Positions 50,451-59,425 are shown, counted from the first letter of the stretch. The stretch: DNA of 64,000 nucleotides from JAEZHK01 sp964575255 (GCA_964575255.1 CAZNPZ010000007.1:27351-91350), one strand, 5' to 3'. Translations and numbers: made by a program. Notes: generated by a model from the sequence alone, not told the origin.

Positions 50451-51281
50451 TCAGTAGACCCGCTCGGTCGTATACTTGACGACTTTGAGCCCTGAAACCA
50501 TGCTGGTCGTATCGTAGCGCAGCCATTTGCCGCCCACATACACCTCGTTCCACGCGTGGTAGAACTTGTCCGCGTAGCCGATGACCAACTTGCACTTGAC
50601 GCCCTGAACGCGCAGCATGCAGGCCACCAGCGCGGCGTAGTCAAAGCAGATGCCCTTCTTGGTGGCGAGCGTGTCGTCCACATCCGGGAGGTAGCCGCTC
50701 TCCACGGTTTTGGCCTTGATGTGGTCGTAGAGCACCGAACCGGTCACAAAGTCGATGACCGCCTTGGTGATCGCTTCGTCCGACGACAGCCCTTCGCAAA
50801 GTTCCTGAGACTTCTGAACCGCCTTGCTGCCCTCGCTGTAGTGTACATACTGGCTCGGATAGAGCGCGTAGCCGGTCTCGTCCGACACGTCCGCTTTGAC
50901 CTTCTTGGTGAAGAGCTGCGCGTACTTGCTGCCTTTCACCTGCTGCAACACCGTCAGTTGGTAGGTGCCGCTGCCCATCTGCAGCGGGAAGGCTTCGTAG
51001 CCGTCGCCATTCAGGTCGTAGGTATAGGTCTTGGAGCCTTTGATGATCCGAAGCTTCAGCTTTTTCGTGCTGGATGCCTTGACCATCAGGTAGCCATCCG
51101 ACGCGTTGCTTAAGTCCACGGTCACGCCGGAACCTTCGTATACGGTGTCGCCGGTCGCGCTGGGGTACTTGGCGTTGGTTACATCCGCGAGCAACGCGTC
51201 AAGCGACCCCGCCGTCAGCGCAAGAATGAGCGCGGAGACGGCGGCCACCATCCAAAACGCGGTCTTTCGGTTTCTTCTCAT
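50451..51281 (-). CDS. Exported transglutaminase-like protease-fold protein
   Basis: A 276-residue protein. A signal/anchor helix (TAFWMVAAVSALILALTAG) is followed by a beta-rich domain (residues 40-130), then a transglutaminase core. The catalytic triad is visible: Cys in KKGICFDYAALVA, His in FYHAWNEVYVGG, Asp in WLRYDTT. Such proteins act as cysteine proteases or cross-linking enzymes outside the cell. It is the first gene of the pilus-like operon, so it may process or cross-link pilin-type proteins; that link is inference. Confidence 0.87.
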   Translation of the reverse strand: MRRNRKTAFWMVAAVSALILALTAGSLDALLADVTNAKYPSATGDTVYEGSGVTVDLSNASDGYLMVKASSTKKLKLRIIKGSKTYTYDLNGDGYEAFPLQMGSGTYQLTVLQQVKGSKYAQLFTKKVKADVSDETGYALYPSQYVHYSEGSKAVQKSQELCEGLSSDEAITKAVIDFVTGSVLYDHIKAKTVESGYLPDVDDTLATKKGICFDYAALVACMLRVQGVKCKLVIGYADKFYHAWNEVYVGGKWLRYDTTSMVSGLKVVKYTTERVY

Positions 51282-51334
51282 ACCGCGCGTGGCCTCCGTC
51301 CCGGTCGATACTCCTCCATGTAACCATATATCGT

Positions 51335-51363
51335 ATTATAACAGTATTTTCTTGGCTGCGCAA
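51335..51363 (-). promoter_or_regulatory. Promoter for the pilus-like operon
   Basis: Minus strand TTGCGC (51358-51363), 17-bp spacer, TATAAT (51335-51340), beginning 6 bp after the aroQ stop codon. No terminator separates it from the aro operon. Confidence 0.8.
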
Positions 51364-51369
51364 CGATTT

Positions 51370-51810
51370 TTACACTTGGCGATTATAAGCCTCCATTAAG
51401 ATGCGCATCGCGTCCGCATATCCCTGAAAGCCCCGGCCGGCGATTTTTTGGACGCAGGCGGCGGTCACATAGGAGTGCTTGCGGAAGTCCTCCCGCGCGT
51501 CCACGTCGGAGATGTGCACCTCGACGGCAGGGATGCCCACCGCCTTCAGCGCGTCCAGGATCGCCACCGACGTGTGGGTGTACGCGGCGGGGTTGATGAC
51601 GATCCCGTCAAACTTTCCCAGCGCCGCTTGAATCTCGTCGACGATCGCGCCCTCATGGTTGGACTGAAAGCATTTGACGACGGCGCCCATCTCCGACGCG
51701 GCCTGTTCGATCAATTGAATCAGGTCGCCGTAGGTCTTTCTGCCGTAGATGTCCGGTTCCCGGACGCCCAAAAGGTTCAGGTTCGGCCCGTTGATGACCA
51801 GGATGTTCAC
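51370..51810 (-). CDS. aroQ: 3-dehydroquinate dehydratase, type II
   Basis: A 146-residue enzyme that dehydrates 3-dehydroquinate to 3-dehydroshikimate. Type II signatures: ILVINGPNLNLLGVREPDIYG with the catalytic Tyr, FQSNHEGAIVDEI, VINPAAYTHTSVAI and VEVHISDVDARE with the catalytic His. It starts with GTG at 51810, overlapping the aroE-aroK stop by 4 bp (GTGA). It is the last gene of the aromatic operon. Confidence 0.96.
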   Translation of the reverse strand: MNILVINGPNLNLLGVREPDIYGRKTYGDLIQLIEQAASEMGAVVKCFQSNHEGAIVDEIQAALGKFDGIVINPAAYTHTSVAILDALKAVGIPAVEVHISDVDAREDFRKHSYVTAACVQKIAGRGFQGYADAMRILMEAYNRQV

Positions 51811-53039
51811 GCGCGCACCCCCTCGAAAACTGTTCGGATGACGTCCTCCGCGGTTTCCTCCGGCTTTGCGCGCAGCTGTATACAGGCGTCCCGCGCGGCC
51901 AGGTAGAGAGGCGCGCGCGCTTCGTACATTTTTTGCAGCGCGTCCGGGCCGGAGGACAGCGGCCTGCCTCCGGTGGCCAACTCGGAAAGCGGCCTTTGAA
52001 GCTCCACGACGAATGCGTTCGCGCGAAGGAGCGCGCGGTTTTCCTCCCGGAGCACCGCGCCGCCGCCGGTCGCGATCACCGCGCCGCGGGAAAGCGCCGC
52101 CTCGCGGACGACCTTCGCCTCCAGTTCCCGGAAGCGCGCCTCGCCGTCCTTCGCGAAGATTTCCGGGATCGGCCCGAAGCGGGACTCGATGATCTGGTCG
52201 ATGTCCAGAAGCGTCCGCCCAAGCCGTGCCGCCAGGTGGCGCGCGACGGTGGATTTCCCGCAGCCCGGCATGCCGATAAGCGCGATGGAACGGGTCTCGC
52301 GGGCGAGCCACGAAAGCGTCTCTTCCGCGCGTCCCTGTTCCACCGGCGTTCCAAGAAACCGCTCGGCTGCCCTCTCGGCTTGATGCACCAGCATTGAAAG
52401 ACCCCCTGCCGCCGGAAGCCCCGCGGCGACCGCCTTTTGCAATAGAAGTGTGCGTGCGGGGTTGTAGACCACGTCGGCCACGCCGGTCAGGCCGGGGATT
52501 CTGGCCGGATCGACTGGGGACTGAAGCAGATCCGGGTACATGCCCACCGGCGTCGCGTTGAGAAGAAAGTCCGCGCGGGTTTCGTACACCGTCTCATAGT
52601 TCACAACGCCTTCGCGGGACACCGGGATCGCCCGCGCGCCAAGGTCATGGAACGCGCAGGCGGCGGTCTTCCCAGTCCCGCCGGTCGCGCCCAGCACCAG
52701 CGCGTCCTTGCCGGACAGCATGAAGCCCTCCAGCATTTTCTTCATGCCGTAGAGGTCGGTGTTGTCGCCGGTCAGCGCGCCGTCCCGGTCAAAGTAGAGC
52801 GTATTGACCGCGCCGATCCGGCGCGCGTCGTCCGTCAGGCGGTCGCAAAGCGGGATTACCGCCTGCTTGAACGGGATCGTCACATTGAGACCGGTGAACG
52901 CGCGCGCGCGGATGTACGGCGCGAGCGAATCCGGCGAAAGCTCCACCAGATGGTACTCGCACCCGTACAGCCGCTCATGGATCAGCTTGGAATAGCTGTG
53001 CCCCAGCTTCCCGCCGACAAGGCCGAAAAAGCCCGCCAT
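51807..53039 (-). CDS. aroEK: Shikimate dehydrogenase-shikimate kinase fusion (AroE-AroK)
   Basis: A 410-residue bifunctional protein. The N-terminal part (about 1-250) is shikimate dehydrogenase: GKLGHSYSKLIHERL, NVTIPFKQAV with the catalytic Lys, NTLYFDRDG ... GDNTD, the NADP loop GATGGTGKTA and NATPVGMYPD. The C-terminal part (about 250-410) is shikimate kinase: IALIGMPGCGKSTVAR (P-loop), LLDIDQIIE and VIATGGGAVLR. Two consecutive pathway steps are thus joined. The ATG at 53039 follows GAGGTG, and the gene starts 1 bp after the pheA stop. Confidence 0.95.
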   Translation of the reverse strand: MAGFFGLVGGKLGHSYSKLIHERLYGCEYHLVELSPDSLAPYIRARAFTGLNVTIPFKQAVIPLCDRLTDDARRIGAVNTLYFDRDGALTGDNTDLYGMKKMLEGFMLSGKDALVLGATGGTGKTAACAFHDLGARAIPVSREGVVNYETVYETRADFLLNATPVGMYPDLLQSPVDPARIPGLTGVADVVYNPARTLLLQKAVAAGLPAAGGLSMLVHQAERAAERFLGTPVEQGRAEETLSWLARETRSIALIGMPGCGKSTVARHLAARLGRTLLDIDQIIESRFGPIPEIFAKDGEARFRELEAKVVREAALSRGAVIATGGGAVLREENRALLRANAFVVELQRPLSELATGGRPLSSGPDALQKMYEARAPLYLAARDACIQLRAKPEETAEDVIRTVFEGVRA

Positions 53040-53040
53040 A

Positions 53041-54180
53041 TCACACCTCGCTGTAGTTGCCAAGGAATGTGAACCCGCCCTGACGGCTGAGGTCGGACAG
53101 GAGCGTCTTTACGTCCTGATCGACCACCGACCCTTCAAAATCGAAGTAGAACATGAACTCGAAGTCGCGGCCGGGGATGGGTCGGCTCTCCAGCTTCAGA
53201 AGGTTCAGCCCCTGCACCGCGAACCGGGCCACCGTGCGGTACAGGGAGCCCGGCGTGTGGGAGAGCGCCGCCATCAAACTGATGCGGTTCGCGCCGGGGA
53301 ACACCTCCATTTCGCGTGAGATGCAGATGAAGCGGGTGTAGTTGCTGCCGTCGTCCATGATGCGCGCCTCCAGCGGCTCCAAGCCGTAGAGCTGCGCGTT
53401 TCTCGCCGACGCGATGGCGGCGATGTCCCTGCGGCCGGACTCCGACACATGGCGCGCGGCGGTCGCGTTGTTTGCAAACGGGGTCAGCTTGACATCCTTG
53501 AGGCCGGACAGGAACCGCCCGCACTGGCGAAGCGCCTGTTCATGGGCAACGACCTCGCGAATCTCGGAGAGTTTCACGCCCGGCGCGACCAACAGCCTAT
53601 GTTCGATGCGCAGCTTCGCGGACCGCGCGATAAAGAATTTATGGGCCTTCATCAGGTCGTAGACGTCGGTCACGGAACCGGCGAGGCTGTTTTCAAGCGG
53701 CAGCACGCCGTAGCGGCACATGCCCTTCTCCACCGCCTGGAACACATTCTCGAAGCTGGAGAAGTACAGGATACCGGGCATGTTGAACATCACGTCGCAG
53801 GCCTGCTGCGAGTACGCGCCCTCCGCGCCCTGGCAGGCGACCAGCGCGTTTTTCGGGAACAGCGGCGGTGTATTCTGAACCGCCGCCTCCAGCGCGTCGA
53901 GGAACGGCTCGGCTTCGGGCCGGAGCAGACGAGCCTGCGCGCTGCGGCTCAGGTCAAAGAGCAGCGCGTACAACAGTTTCAGGTCGGTTTCGTAGATCGG
54001 GTCGTGCGCGCCGGTCAGCCGCTGCAGAATCGCACGCTCCCTGCCCGGATCGGCGATCGAGATGCCGCCCGCGCGCTTCGCCTCCACAATGTCCTTTACG
54101 GTCCGCATCCGCTTTACGTACAGCGAGGCAATTGCATCGTCGATTTCGTCAATTTTGCCCCGCAGTTCCTCAATGTCCAT
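53041..54180 (-). CDS. pheA: Chorismate mutase-prephenate dehydratase (P-protein)
   Basis: A 379-residue fusion making phenylpyruvate from chorismate. Residues 1-85 are an AroQ-type chorismate mutase (MDIEELRGKIDEIDDAIASL). Residues about 100-275 are prephenate dehydratase (CQGAEGAYSQQA, NYTRFICIS with the catalytic Thr). The ACT regulatory domain (about 285-375) has the Phe-binding LLKLESRPIPGRDFEF. It is probably feedback-inhibited by Phe. The ATG at 54180 follows GGGGGAGGGG. Confidence 0.95.
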   Translation of the reverse strand: MDIEELRGKIDEIDDAIASLYVKRMRTVKDIVEAKRAGGISIADPGRERAILQRLTGAHDPIYETDLKLLYALLFDLSRSAQARLLRPEAEPFLDALEAAVQNTPPLFPKNALVACQGAEGAYSQQACDVMFNMPGILYFSSFENVFQAVEKGMCRYGVLPLENSLAGSVTDVYDLMKAHKFFIARSAKLRIEHRLLVAPGVKLSEIREVVAHEQALRQCGRFLSGLKDVKLTPFANNATAARHVSESGRRDIAAIASARNAQLYGLEPLEARIMDDGSNYTRFICISREMEVFPGANRISLMAALSHTPGSLYRTVARFAVQGLNLLKLESRPIPGRDFEFMFYFDFEGSVVDQDVKTLLSDLSRQGGFTFLGNYSEV

Positions 54181-54205
54181 CGGTTGCCCCTCCCCCATAC
54201 CCTGC

Positions 54206-55279
54206 CTAAATCTTCGCGGCGTTCGCCACCATCAGAAGATCCAGAATCCCCAGCGCGGCCATCGCCTCCACCACCGGCACCGCGCGCGGCACGACGCAGG
54301 GGTCGTGCCGTCCGCCCACCCGGATGGTCTCCTCGCGCATCTCCGAAAGGTTGACCGTTTTTTGCGGCTTCGCGATGGACGCCGTGGGCTTGAATGCCAC
54401 CCGGAATACGACGGGCATGCCGGTCGTAATCCCGCCCAACACCCCGGCGTGGCGGTTGGCCGCGGTTCTTACCTGCCCGTTTTCGATCACAAACGCGTCG
54501 TTGTGCGCGCTGCCACGCATCCGGGCGGCGGCGAAACCCGCGCCGAACTCGACGCCGCGCACCGCCGGGATCGCGAACAGAAGCCTCGAAAGAACGCTCT
54601 CCACGCCGTCCAGCATCGGCTCGCCGACGCCCGCCGGAAGCCCTTCGACAACGCATTCGATCACGCCGCCGACCGAGTCGCCGTCCAGCCGCGCGCGCTC
54701 GATGGCCTCGCGCATCAGGACGCCCGCGCGGTCGTCCAGCACCGGGAATTCCTTTTCGGCGACGCCTACAAGGTCGCCAGAAGCGCCGTCCTGAATCCCC
54801 GCGATTTCAGAAATCCGCGCGCGGACGGTCACGCCGCGTTTTTCCAGCACCTGCATCGCCGCCGCGCCCGCGAAGCAGATCGGCGCGGTCAGCCGCCCGG
54901 AGAAGTGGCCGCCGCCGCTGAGGTCGGCGGATACCCCGTACTTGATGCGGGCGGTGTAGTCGGCGTGGCCGGGGCGGGGCGTATCCCGGAGAGAATCGTA
55001 GTCGCCCGGACGCTGACTGGTATTCTCGATCAGCGCCATCAGCGGCGCGCCGCAGGTTTTGCCGTTTACGAGGCCGGAGAGCACCTTCACTTCATCCGGC
55101 TCGCGCCGCGTGGTGGCGAACGCGGCGTTCCCCGGCGCGCGCCGCCGCATGAAGGAAGCGACCTTTTCCAGGTCGATCGCTTCGCCCGGCGGCAGGCCGT
55201 CCACCACCGCGCCAATCGCCGCGCTATGGGACTGGCCGAACACGCTGACCTTTAGAATCGTCCCGAAGCTAGAGGACAT
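54206..55279 (-). CDS. aroC: Chorismate synthase
   Basis: A 357-residue flavoenzyme (reduced FMN) that eliminates phosphate from EPSP to make chorismate. Signatures: FGQSHSAAIGAVVDGLPPG, TSQRPGDYDSLRDTPRPGHAD, DLSGGGHFSGRLTA and GGRHDPCVVPRAVPV. The ATG at 55279, with GGGGGGAAGG upstream, is preferred; an earlier in-frame start lacks conservation. It overlaps aroA by 11 bp. Confidence 0.96.
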   Translation of the reverse strand: MSSSFGTILKVSVFGQSHSAAIGAVVDGLPPGEAIDLEKVASFMRRRAPGNAAFATTRREPDEVKVLSGLVNGKTCGAPLMALIENTSQRPGDYDSLRDTPRPGHADYTARIKYGVSADLSGGGHFSGRLTAPICFAGAAAMQVLEKRGVTVRARISEIAGIQDGASGDLVGVAEKEFPVLDDRAGVLMREAIERARLDGDSVGGVIECVVEGLPAGVGEPMLDGVESVLSRLLFAIPAVRGVEFGAGFAAARMRGSAHNDAFVIENGQVRTAANRHAGVLGGITTGMPVVFRVAFKPTASIAKPQKTVNLSEMREETIRVGGRHDPCVVPRAVPVVEAMAALGILDLLMVANAAKI

Positions 55280-56453
55280 CCATCCTTCCCCCCAATCGCA
55301 CAAAATCCTCAAAAAACGCCGGATAGGATTTCCGGACCGCCTCCGCGCCTCGAATCGTGACCGGCCCTAAGCAGCGTGTGGCCGCGATTGAAAACGCCAT
55401 CGCGATCCGGTGGTCGCCCGCCGCGTCCACCGCCCCGCCCGCGGGCGGCTTTACGCATCGCACAATCAGCCCGTCTGGCTGTTCCTCCGCTTCCCCGCCG
55501 ATCGCGCGGATGCCCGCCGCCATTGTCTTCAGCCGGTCGCTCTCCTTGATCCGGAGCCGCGCCGCGCCGGTGAAACGCGTCTCGCCGGGCGTCACCGCCG
55601 CGATCGACGCCAGGATGGGCAGTAAATCCGGCGTTTCGCGCACGTCGAGCGTCCGGTCGGACGCGTCAAACGCGGTCAGCATGGCCCGGATCGCGCGGTC
55701 GGGCTGCGCGGAAACCTCGTCAAGCCCGGTCACGTCCGCGCCTGCCGCCAGGAAGAACGCGGCGTTCGACCAGTCGCCCTCGATTTTAAGCATCCCCGGC
55801 GAGCGGTACGTAGCGCGAGGCACTTCCCACTCGTCCGGTTTCTCTTGGACGGGTACGCCAAAGCGAGCCATGGCGGAGACCGTCATACGCACGTAGCCGG
55901 CGGATTCAAGAGGAGAGGTAAGTTTAATACGTCCGCCGCCGACGAGCGGCAGCGCCATCATGAGGCCGGTGATGAACTGGGAACTGACGTCGCCCGGCAA
56001 TTGGAACAGGCCGCCGGACAGTTTTCCGGACAAAATGAAGGGAAGTTTTCCCGCGTCGAACGCGCAGCCGTGGGCTATGAGCGCTTCGACGAGCGGCCCC
56101 AGCGGGCGCTCCGGCAGCCTGCCGGAACCGGAAAAGCGCGTTTTCGCGCCCAGCGCCGCCGAGAGCGGGATCAGAAACCGCAGCGTGGAGCCGCTCTCGC
56201 GGCAGTCGGCCTCCCCGCCGGGCACGCGCGTCCTTGGGTTAACGAGAAAGCCGTCCGGCGTGATTTCAACCGACGCGCCCAGCGCCGAAAGGCATTGAAG
56301 CGTCGCGTCGATGTCCTCGGAATGCGCTTCGGGTGAGAGCTGCGTCGGCGCGTCCGACAGTGCCGCGAGCATCAGCGCCCGGTGCGCCGCGGACTTTGAG
56401 ACGATCGCCGGGACGCTTCCTGTGAGCGCGCCCGGCCACACGCGGGCGGTCAC
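55269..56453 (-). CDS. aroA: 3-phosphoshikimate 1-carboxyvinyltransferase (EPSP synthase)
   Basis: A 394-residue enzyme joining PEP to shikimate-3-phosphate. Family segments: SVPAIVSKSAAHRALMLAAL with the Lys-Ser pair, ESGSTLRFLIPLSAAL, PGDVSSQFITGLMMALP and RIKESDRLKTMAAGIRAIGG. It starts with GTG at 56453 overlapping the aroB stop by 4 bp. The length is slightly below the usual 420-430, without a missing motif that I can see. Confidence 0.95.
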   Translation of the reverse strand: MTARVWPGALTGSVPAIVSKSAAHRALMLAALSDAPTQLSPEAHSEDIDATLQCLSALGASVEITPDGFLVNPRTRVPGGEADCRESGSTLRFLIPLSAALGAKTRFSGSGRLPERPLGPLVEALIAHGCAFDAGKLPFILSGKLSGGLFQLPGDVSSQFITGLMMALPLVGGGRIKLTSPLESAGYVRMTVSAMARFGVPVQEKPDEWEVPRATYRSPGMLKIEGDWSNAAFFLAAGADVTGLDEVSAQPDRAIRAMLTAFDASDRTLDVRETPDLLPILASIAAVTPGETRFTGAARLRIKESDRLKTMAAGIRAIGGEAEEQPDGLIVRCVKPPAGGAVDAAGDHRIAMAFSIAATRCLGPVTIRGAEAVRKSYPAFFEDFVRLGGRMDVL

Positions 56454-57505
56454 GCGCCCTCCAGCGCGCAGGCTAAGAATCCGCCCAGCGCGTCCACTTC
56501 GATTTCATAGAGTTCGCACCGGCCGATCTCCCTCGGCAGCGCGATCGCGATCCGCCCGGAGCGCACCTTTTTATCCCGCAGCATCGTATCCAGCAGTTCT
56601 TCCGCCGTGAACGGGCAGTCGGTTGGCAGATGGTTCGCCGAAAGCGCGCGCCGGAGCGGCTCCGTGACATTCTCAATGGCGAACCCCGTGACCTCCGCGC
56701 CCCGCGCCTCGACGAGCATCCCGATCGCGACCGCGCGCCCGTGGGAGATTTCGTAGCCGCTGGCCTTCTCGATTGCGTGGCCGACGGTGTGGCCGAAGTT
56801 TAAAAGCTGCCGCGCGCCGGTGTCCCGCTCGTCCGCCTCCACCAGATCGCGCTTGAGGGCGACGCAGCGGGCGATGACCGCCTCCGCGTCCGACAGATCG
56901 TATCCGCCCGCGAGCAGGTCAAAAAGCGCCCGGTCGCCAATCACGCCGCACTTGATTGCCTCGCTGGCGCCGTCCGCGAGCACTTCCGGCGGAAGCGTCG
57001 AGAGCGCGTCCGGGTCGATCACGACCAGCGACGGCTGATGGAACGCGCCCGCGAGGTTCTTGCCCGCCTCCAGGTTGACGGCGGTCTTGCCGCCGACCGA
57101 CGCGTCCACCATCGCGAGCAGCGTCGTCGGCACCTGTACGAAGTTCACGCCGCGCAGGTACACTGCCGCCGCGAAGCCGGTCAGGTCGCCGGTTACGCCG
57201 CCGCCGAGGGCGACAAGGATGTCGCCGCGGCTGAGTTTCTTTTCCGCCAGAAATTCCAAGAGGCGAAACAGCGTCCTGCCGCACTTCTCCGCCTCGCCGC
57301 CGGGGAACATCCAGCGCTCCACGGGGATACCGGACGAAGCGAGGCTGTCCGCGACGATGTCGCCGTACAGCGCGTCGACTGCGTCTTCCGCCACCAGCGC
57401 GGCCAGCCGGGGTTTCTCCGGCAACAGCTCGCCGATGCGCTGCATCGAGCCGCGCTCGATCAGCACTTTGTACGTCCCGGACGCGCGAACCGTCAGTTCC
57501 GTCAA
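56450..57505 (-). CDS. aroB: 3-dehydroquinate synthase
   Basis: A 351-residue NAD- and zinc-dependent cyclase converting DAHP to 3-dehydroquinate. Signatures: PGGEAEKCGRTLFRLLEFL, ALGGGVTGDLTGFAAAVYLRG, VPTTLLAMVDASVGGKTAVN and the metal ligands in LLNFGHTVGHAIE. The start is the TTG at 57505, with GGGAGGGAG upstream, overlapping the tyrA stop by 4 bp (TTGA). A much longer open frame on this strand is out of frame with tyrA and not real. Confidence 0.95.
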   Translation of the reverse strand: MTELTVRASGTYKVLIERGSMQRIGELLPEKPRLAALVAEDAVDALYGDIVADSLASSGIPVERWMFPGGEAEKCGRTLFRLLEFLAEKKLSRGDILVALGGGVTGDLTGFAAAVYLRGVNFVQVPTTLLAMVDASVGGKTAVNLEAGKNLAGAFHQPSLVVIDPDALSTLPPEVLADGASEAIKCGVIGDRALFDLLAGGYDLSDAEAVIARCVALKRDLVEADERDTGARQLLNFGHTVGHAIEKASGYEISHGRAVAIGMLVEARGAEVTGFAIENVTEPLRRALSANHLPTDCPFTAEELLDTMLRDKKVRSGRIAIALPREIGRCELYEIEVDALGGFLACALEGA

Positions 57506-58350
57506 CAGTCTCCCTCCCTCTCGATCAGCGACAGTTTCCTTCGGTTGCCCGCTTCCAGGATCGCGCGAAGCCGCGCCTGATCGCGGCCGTCGACCGCTTG
57601 TTTGATCGCCTGAAGCCGCTCGATCAGTCCGCCCAATTCTTCCGAGAGCGCGTCGTGGTTCAGGTCGAACAGTTCCGCCCACATGTCGGCGTCCAGCCGC
57701 GCGACGCGGGTCATGTCCCGGAAGCTGCCCGCCGAAAACCCGGCGTGTTCCAGCGCGGCGGCGCTCATCACATACGCGGAGGAGGCTGCGTGCGCCAGCT
57801 GCGAAGTATAGGCGATGATCCGGTCGTGTTGCCCCGGCGTGGTGACAACCGTCCGCCCAAAGCCGATCCGAATGGCCAGCGCGGTGAGTTCGTCGGTCGC
57901 GGCGCTCTTCTTTCCATCCGGCGGTGTAAGGATCAGCGGCGCGTTCTGAAAAAGCGCAGCATCGGAATTCGCGTACCCGCTCACCTCGCGCCCGGCCATC
58001 GGGTGCGCGCCGACGAAGCGCACGCCCCTCTCGCGCGCGACGGGGTCGACCGCCTGCACCACGCAGCGCTTCACGCCGCAAAGATCCAAAGCCATCGCGC
58101 CCGTTTTCATGGCGGGAATCGCGGCCGTAAGAAACCGGATCGCATCCCCCGGCCTGAGCGCGACGAACAGAAAGTCGACCTCATGGATATCCTCCGGCAG
58201 AAACGCCGCGTGGATTGATCCGTCTGAAAGCGCCTGCCGGACGACCGAAAGGTTCCGATCAAAGCCGATGATCTCGTAATCCGTGTGCGCGGCCATCGCC
58301 TTCGCCAGAGACCCGCCGATCAACCCCAGCCCCGCGATCAGCGCCTTCAC
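57502..58350 (-). CDS. tyrA: Prephenate dehydrogenase
   Basis: A 282-residue enzyme oxidatively decarboxylating prephenate to 4-hydroxyphenylpyruvate. An N-terminal Rossmann loop (IAGLGLIGGSLAKAM) is followed by GAHPMAGREVSGYANSD and TPGQHDRIIAYTSQLAHAAS with the catalytic His. There is no ACT domain, so allosteric control by Tyr is not evident in the sequence. It starts with GTG at 58350, overlapping aroF by 4 bp. Confidence 0.94.
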   Translation of the reverse strand: MKALIAGLGLIGGSLAKAMAAHTDYEIIGFDRNLSVVRQALSDGSIHAAFLPEDIHEVDFLFVALRPGDAIRFLTAAIPAMKTGAMALDLCGVKRCVVQAVDPVARERGVRFVGAHPMAGREVSGYANSDAALFQNAPLILTPPDGKKSAATDELTALAIRIGFGRTVVTTPGQHDRIIAYTSQLAHAASSAYVMSAAALEHAGFSAGSFRDMTRVARLDADMWAELFDLNHDALSEELGGLIERLQAIKQAVDGRDQARLRAILEAGNRRKLSLIEREGDC

Positions 58351-59360
58351 GCGTTCGCCCCCAGCACCGCGGCGCGAACCAACTTGATCTTGGGCACGAG
58401 TTTGTCGAACGCGTCCGGCGTCAGCGACTGCGGTCCGTCTGACAGCGCGTGTTCGGGGTCGTTGTGCACCTCGATCATCAACCCGTCCGCGCCGGACGCG
58501 ACGGATGCCATCGACAGCGGCTCCACGTAGCGGGAGATGCCGATCGCGTGGCTGGGGTCGACCACGATGGGCAGGTGGGTCAGGTGTTTCAGAACCGGCA
58601 CAGCGGAAATGTCCAGCGTATTCCGCATCGACGTCTCAAAGGTTCGGATGCCGCGTTCGCACAGGATGACCTGCTCGTTGCCGCCCGCCATGATGTACTC
58701 CGCGCTCATCAAAAGCTCCTGCAGCGTGTTGGCGAGGCCGCGCTTCAGAAGGATCGGCTTTCTGAGCTGACCCAATTCCTTCAGAAGCTCGAAGTTCTGC
58801 ATGTTGCGCGCGCCAACCTGAATCACGTCCACGTCCTGAAACAGCGGGATGTGGGCGGCATCCATCAATTCGGTTACGATCGGGAGGCCCGTCGCCGCCT
58901 TGGCTTCCAGGAGCAGGTCTATGCCCTCCTTGTGCAGTCCCTGGAACGCGTAGGGCGACGTGCGCGGCTTGAACGCGCCGCCGCGTAACAGTCCCGCGCC
59001 CGCGTCTTTCACCCGCCGGGCGACTTCGACGATCTGCGCCCTGTTCTCCACCGAGCACGGCCCCGCAATGATCTGGAAGTTGCCGCCACCGATCCTGGCG
59101 CCGCCCACGTCCACGATGGTGTCGGCGGGGTGGAACTTCCGGTTGGCGCTCTTGTAGGGTTCCTGGATGCGCCGGACGTCCTCGACGATCTCCAGCGCGC
59201 GGATCAGGTCCATGTCGACCCGCGACGTGTCGCCAACCAGCCCGACGATCGTCTGTTGCTTGCCCTCGGAGAGGTGCGTATCAAGACCCATGCCGCGCAG
59301 CCAGTTCAGAAAATTGTCCAGTTGCGCCCGGTCGGTTTTTTCCTTCAGGATGACGATCAT
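58347..59360 (-). CDS. aroF: 3-deoxy-7-phosphoheptulonate synthase, type I-beta
   Basis: A 337-residue DAHP synthase condensing PEP and erythrose-4-phosphate, the entry step of the pathway. An N-terminal ferredoxin-like domain (about 1-75, MIVILKEKTDRAQLDNFLN) of the Thermotoga type, which mediates feedback inhibition in that enzyme, precedes the KDSA-like barrel: IAGPCSVENRAQI, LLRGGAFKPRTSPYAFQG, VQVGARNMQN-like DVIQVGARNMQ, PILLKRG and VDPSHAIG. GGGAGGGA precedes the ATG. First enzyme gene of the operon, just after the attenuator. Confidence 0.96.
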   Translation of the reverse strand: MIVILKEKTDRAQLDNFLNWLRGMGLDTHLSEGKQQTIVGLVGDTSRVDMDLIRALEIVEDVRRIQEPYKSANRKFHPADTIVDVGGARIGGGNFQIIAGPCSVENRAQIVEVARRVKDAGAGLLRGGAFKPRTSPYAFQGLHKEGIDLLLEAKAATGLPIVTELMDAAHIPLFQDVDVIQVGARNMQNFELLKELGQLRKPILLKRGLANTLQELLMSAEYIMAGGNEQVILCERGIRTFETSMRNTLDISAVPVLKHLTHLPIVVDPSHAIGISRYVEPLSMASVASGADGLMIEVHNDPEHALSDGPQSLTPDAFDKLVPKIKLVRAAVLGANA

Positions 59361-59386
59361 ATTATTCCCTCCCGCGTTCCTGTGAA

Positions 59387-59418
59387 CTAAAAGAGCCCCA
59401 CAGCGCTGGCTGCGGGGC
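59387..59418 (-). terminator. Attenuator terminator before aroF
   Basis: Minus strand: 9-bp stem (59418-59410 with 59403-59395, one wobble), loop CCAGCG, followed by TCTTTTAG. It ends 27 bp before the aroF start codon, inside the transcribed leader. Confidence 0.85.
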
Positions 59419-59425
59419 CCCCGTT

